Assembly: GCA_030632625.1 (NCBI GenBank)
Contig: DAOVUK010000198.1
Coordinates: 1 to 6,423, forward strand
From: Gammaproteobacteria bacterium
GTDB taxonomy: Bacteria; Pseudomonadota; Gammaproteobacteria; GRL18
Reading direction: 5' to 3'
Length of the DNA: 6,423 nt
This document shows positions 6,285-6,423 of this stretch, piece after piece (within the stretch, counting starts at the first letter, position 1; each line of letters starts with the position of its first letter). Under the pieces are notes generated by a model. It had not been told where the DNA came from and ran no database searches. It saw only the letters and a program-made list of their open reading frames with translations. Position numbers and translations under genes: made by a program.

Positions 6285-6423
6285 AGCCAGCAGCGCCTGT
6301 GCTTTTTCCTGTGCCAGAATATTCATCAGTGTCAGGTTTTCAGAATAAGGGTCAGTCTGAATGACTTCCTGTAAAAGCGAATCATGTAAGGCCTGATTAA
6401 AAACCAGTCGGGCATACTTCTCG
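6264..6423 (-). CDS. TatT-like TPR protein of a TPAT system (TRAP transporter TatT component family), C-terminal fragment
   Basis: The minus-strand frame is open from the window edge (first full codon 6422-6420) to a TAA at 6266-6264, giving the last 52 residues. They are helical and Ala/Leu/Gln-rich: EKYARLVFNQALHDSL, then a linker QTDPYSENLTLMN, then a final helix AQEKAQALLASSQDYF. The combination of A-R-x-x-F-x-x-A-L, a short loop, LxNxLAQxxAxxLL and a terminal acidic-aromatic D-Y-F is what I recall for TatT proteins. These are periplasmic TPR-like trimers that associate with the TRAP receptor, known from Treponema pallidum Tp0956. The position immediately upstream of dctP in the same direction, 71 bp away, supports this. 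The signal peptide and TPR motifs lie outside the window, so the assignment rests on a short tail plus context. Confidence 0.7.
   Translation of the reverse strand, partial: EKYARLVFNQALHDSLLQEVIQTDPYSENLTLMNILAQEKAQALLASSQDYF

Overview
The window looks like a low-GC gammaproteobacterial chromosome segment. This is an inference from protein style (a NodT-type outer-membrane lipoprotein with a classical lipobox, an AaeA-like adaptor, and a TatT-associated TRAP transporter); no rRNA or other taxonomic marker is present. It holds two convergent gene blocks with no mobile element, tRNA, rRNA or CRISPR array.

Left block, + strand (1-3107, possibly to 3224). It opens inside a membrane-fusion (periplasmic adaptor) protein of the HlyD/EmrA/AaeA type, whose start lies before the window. 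A NodT-family TolC-like outer-membrane factor follows 48 bp later. Then comes a six-segment membrane protein with a C-terminal potassium-channel pore (filter TLGFGD). Gaps are short and no terminator is visible between the genes, so they look like one transcription unit: a tripartite efflux system with an ion channel attached. The inner-membrane pump subunit is not in the window and is expected upstream. A 38-codon ORF begins at the codon directly after the channel stop, in the same frame.

Middle (3108-3322). This is a short convergent intergenic region holding the small ORF and only weak inverted repeats. No convincing terminator was found.

Right block, - strand (6423 down to 3323). In transcription order it carries the C-terminal end of a TatT-like TPR partner protein, a DctP-type periplasmic binding protein, a DctQ small membrane subunit and a DctM large membrane subunit. 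This is a complete tripartite TRAP importer with an associated helical-repeat protein, matching the TPAT (TPR-protein-associated TRAP transporter) arrangement described in Treponema pallidum. The binding protein has Trp where most TRAP receptors have the carboxylate-binding Arg, so the ligand is probably not an ordinary carboxylate. The gap between the TatT-like gene and dctP carries an unusual run of short direct repeats around TCTTGAAC.

The two blocks have opposite likely roles, export on the left and import on the right, and nothing in the sequence links them functionally.
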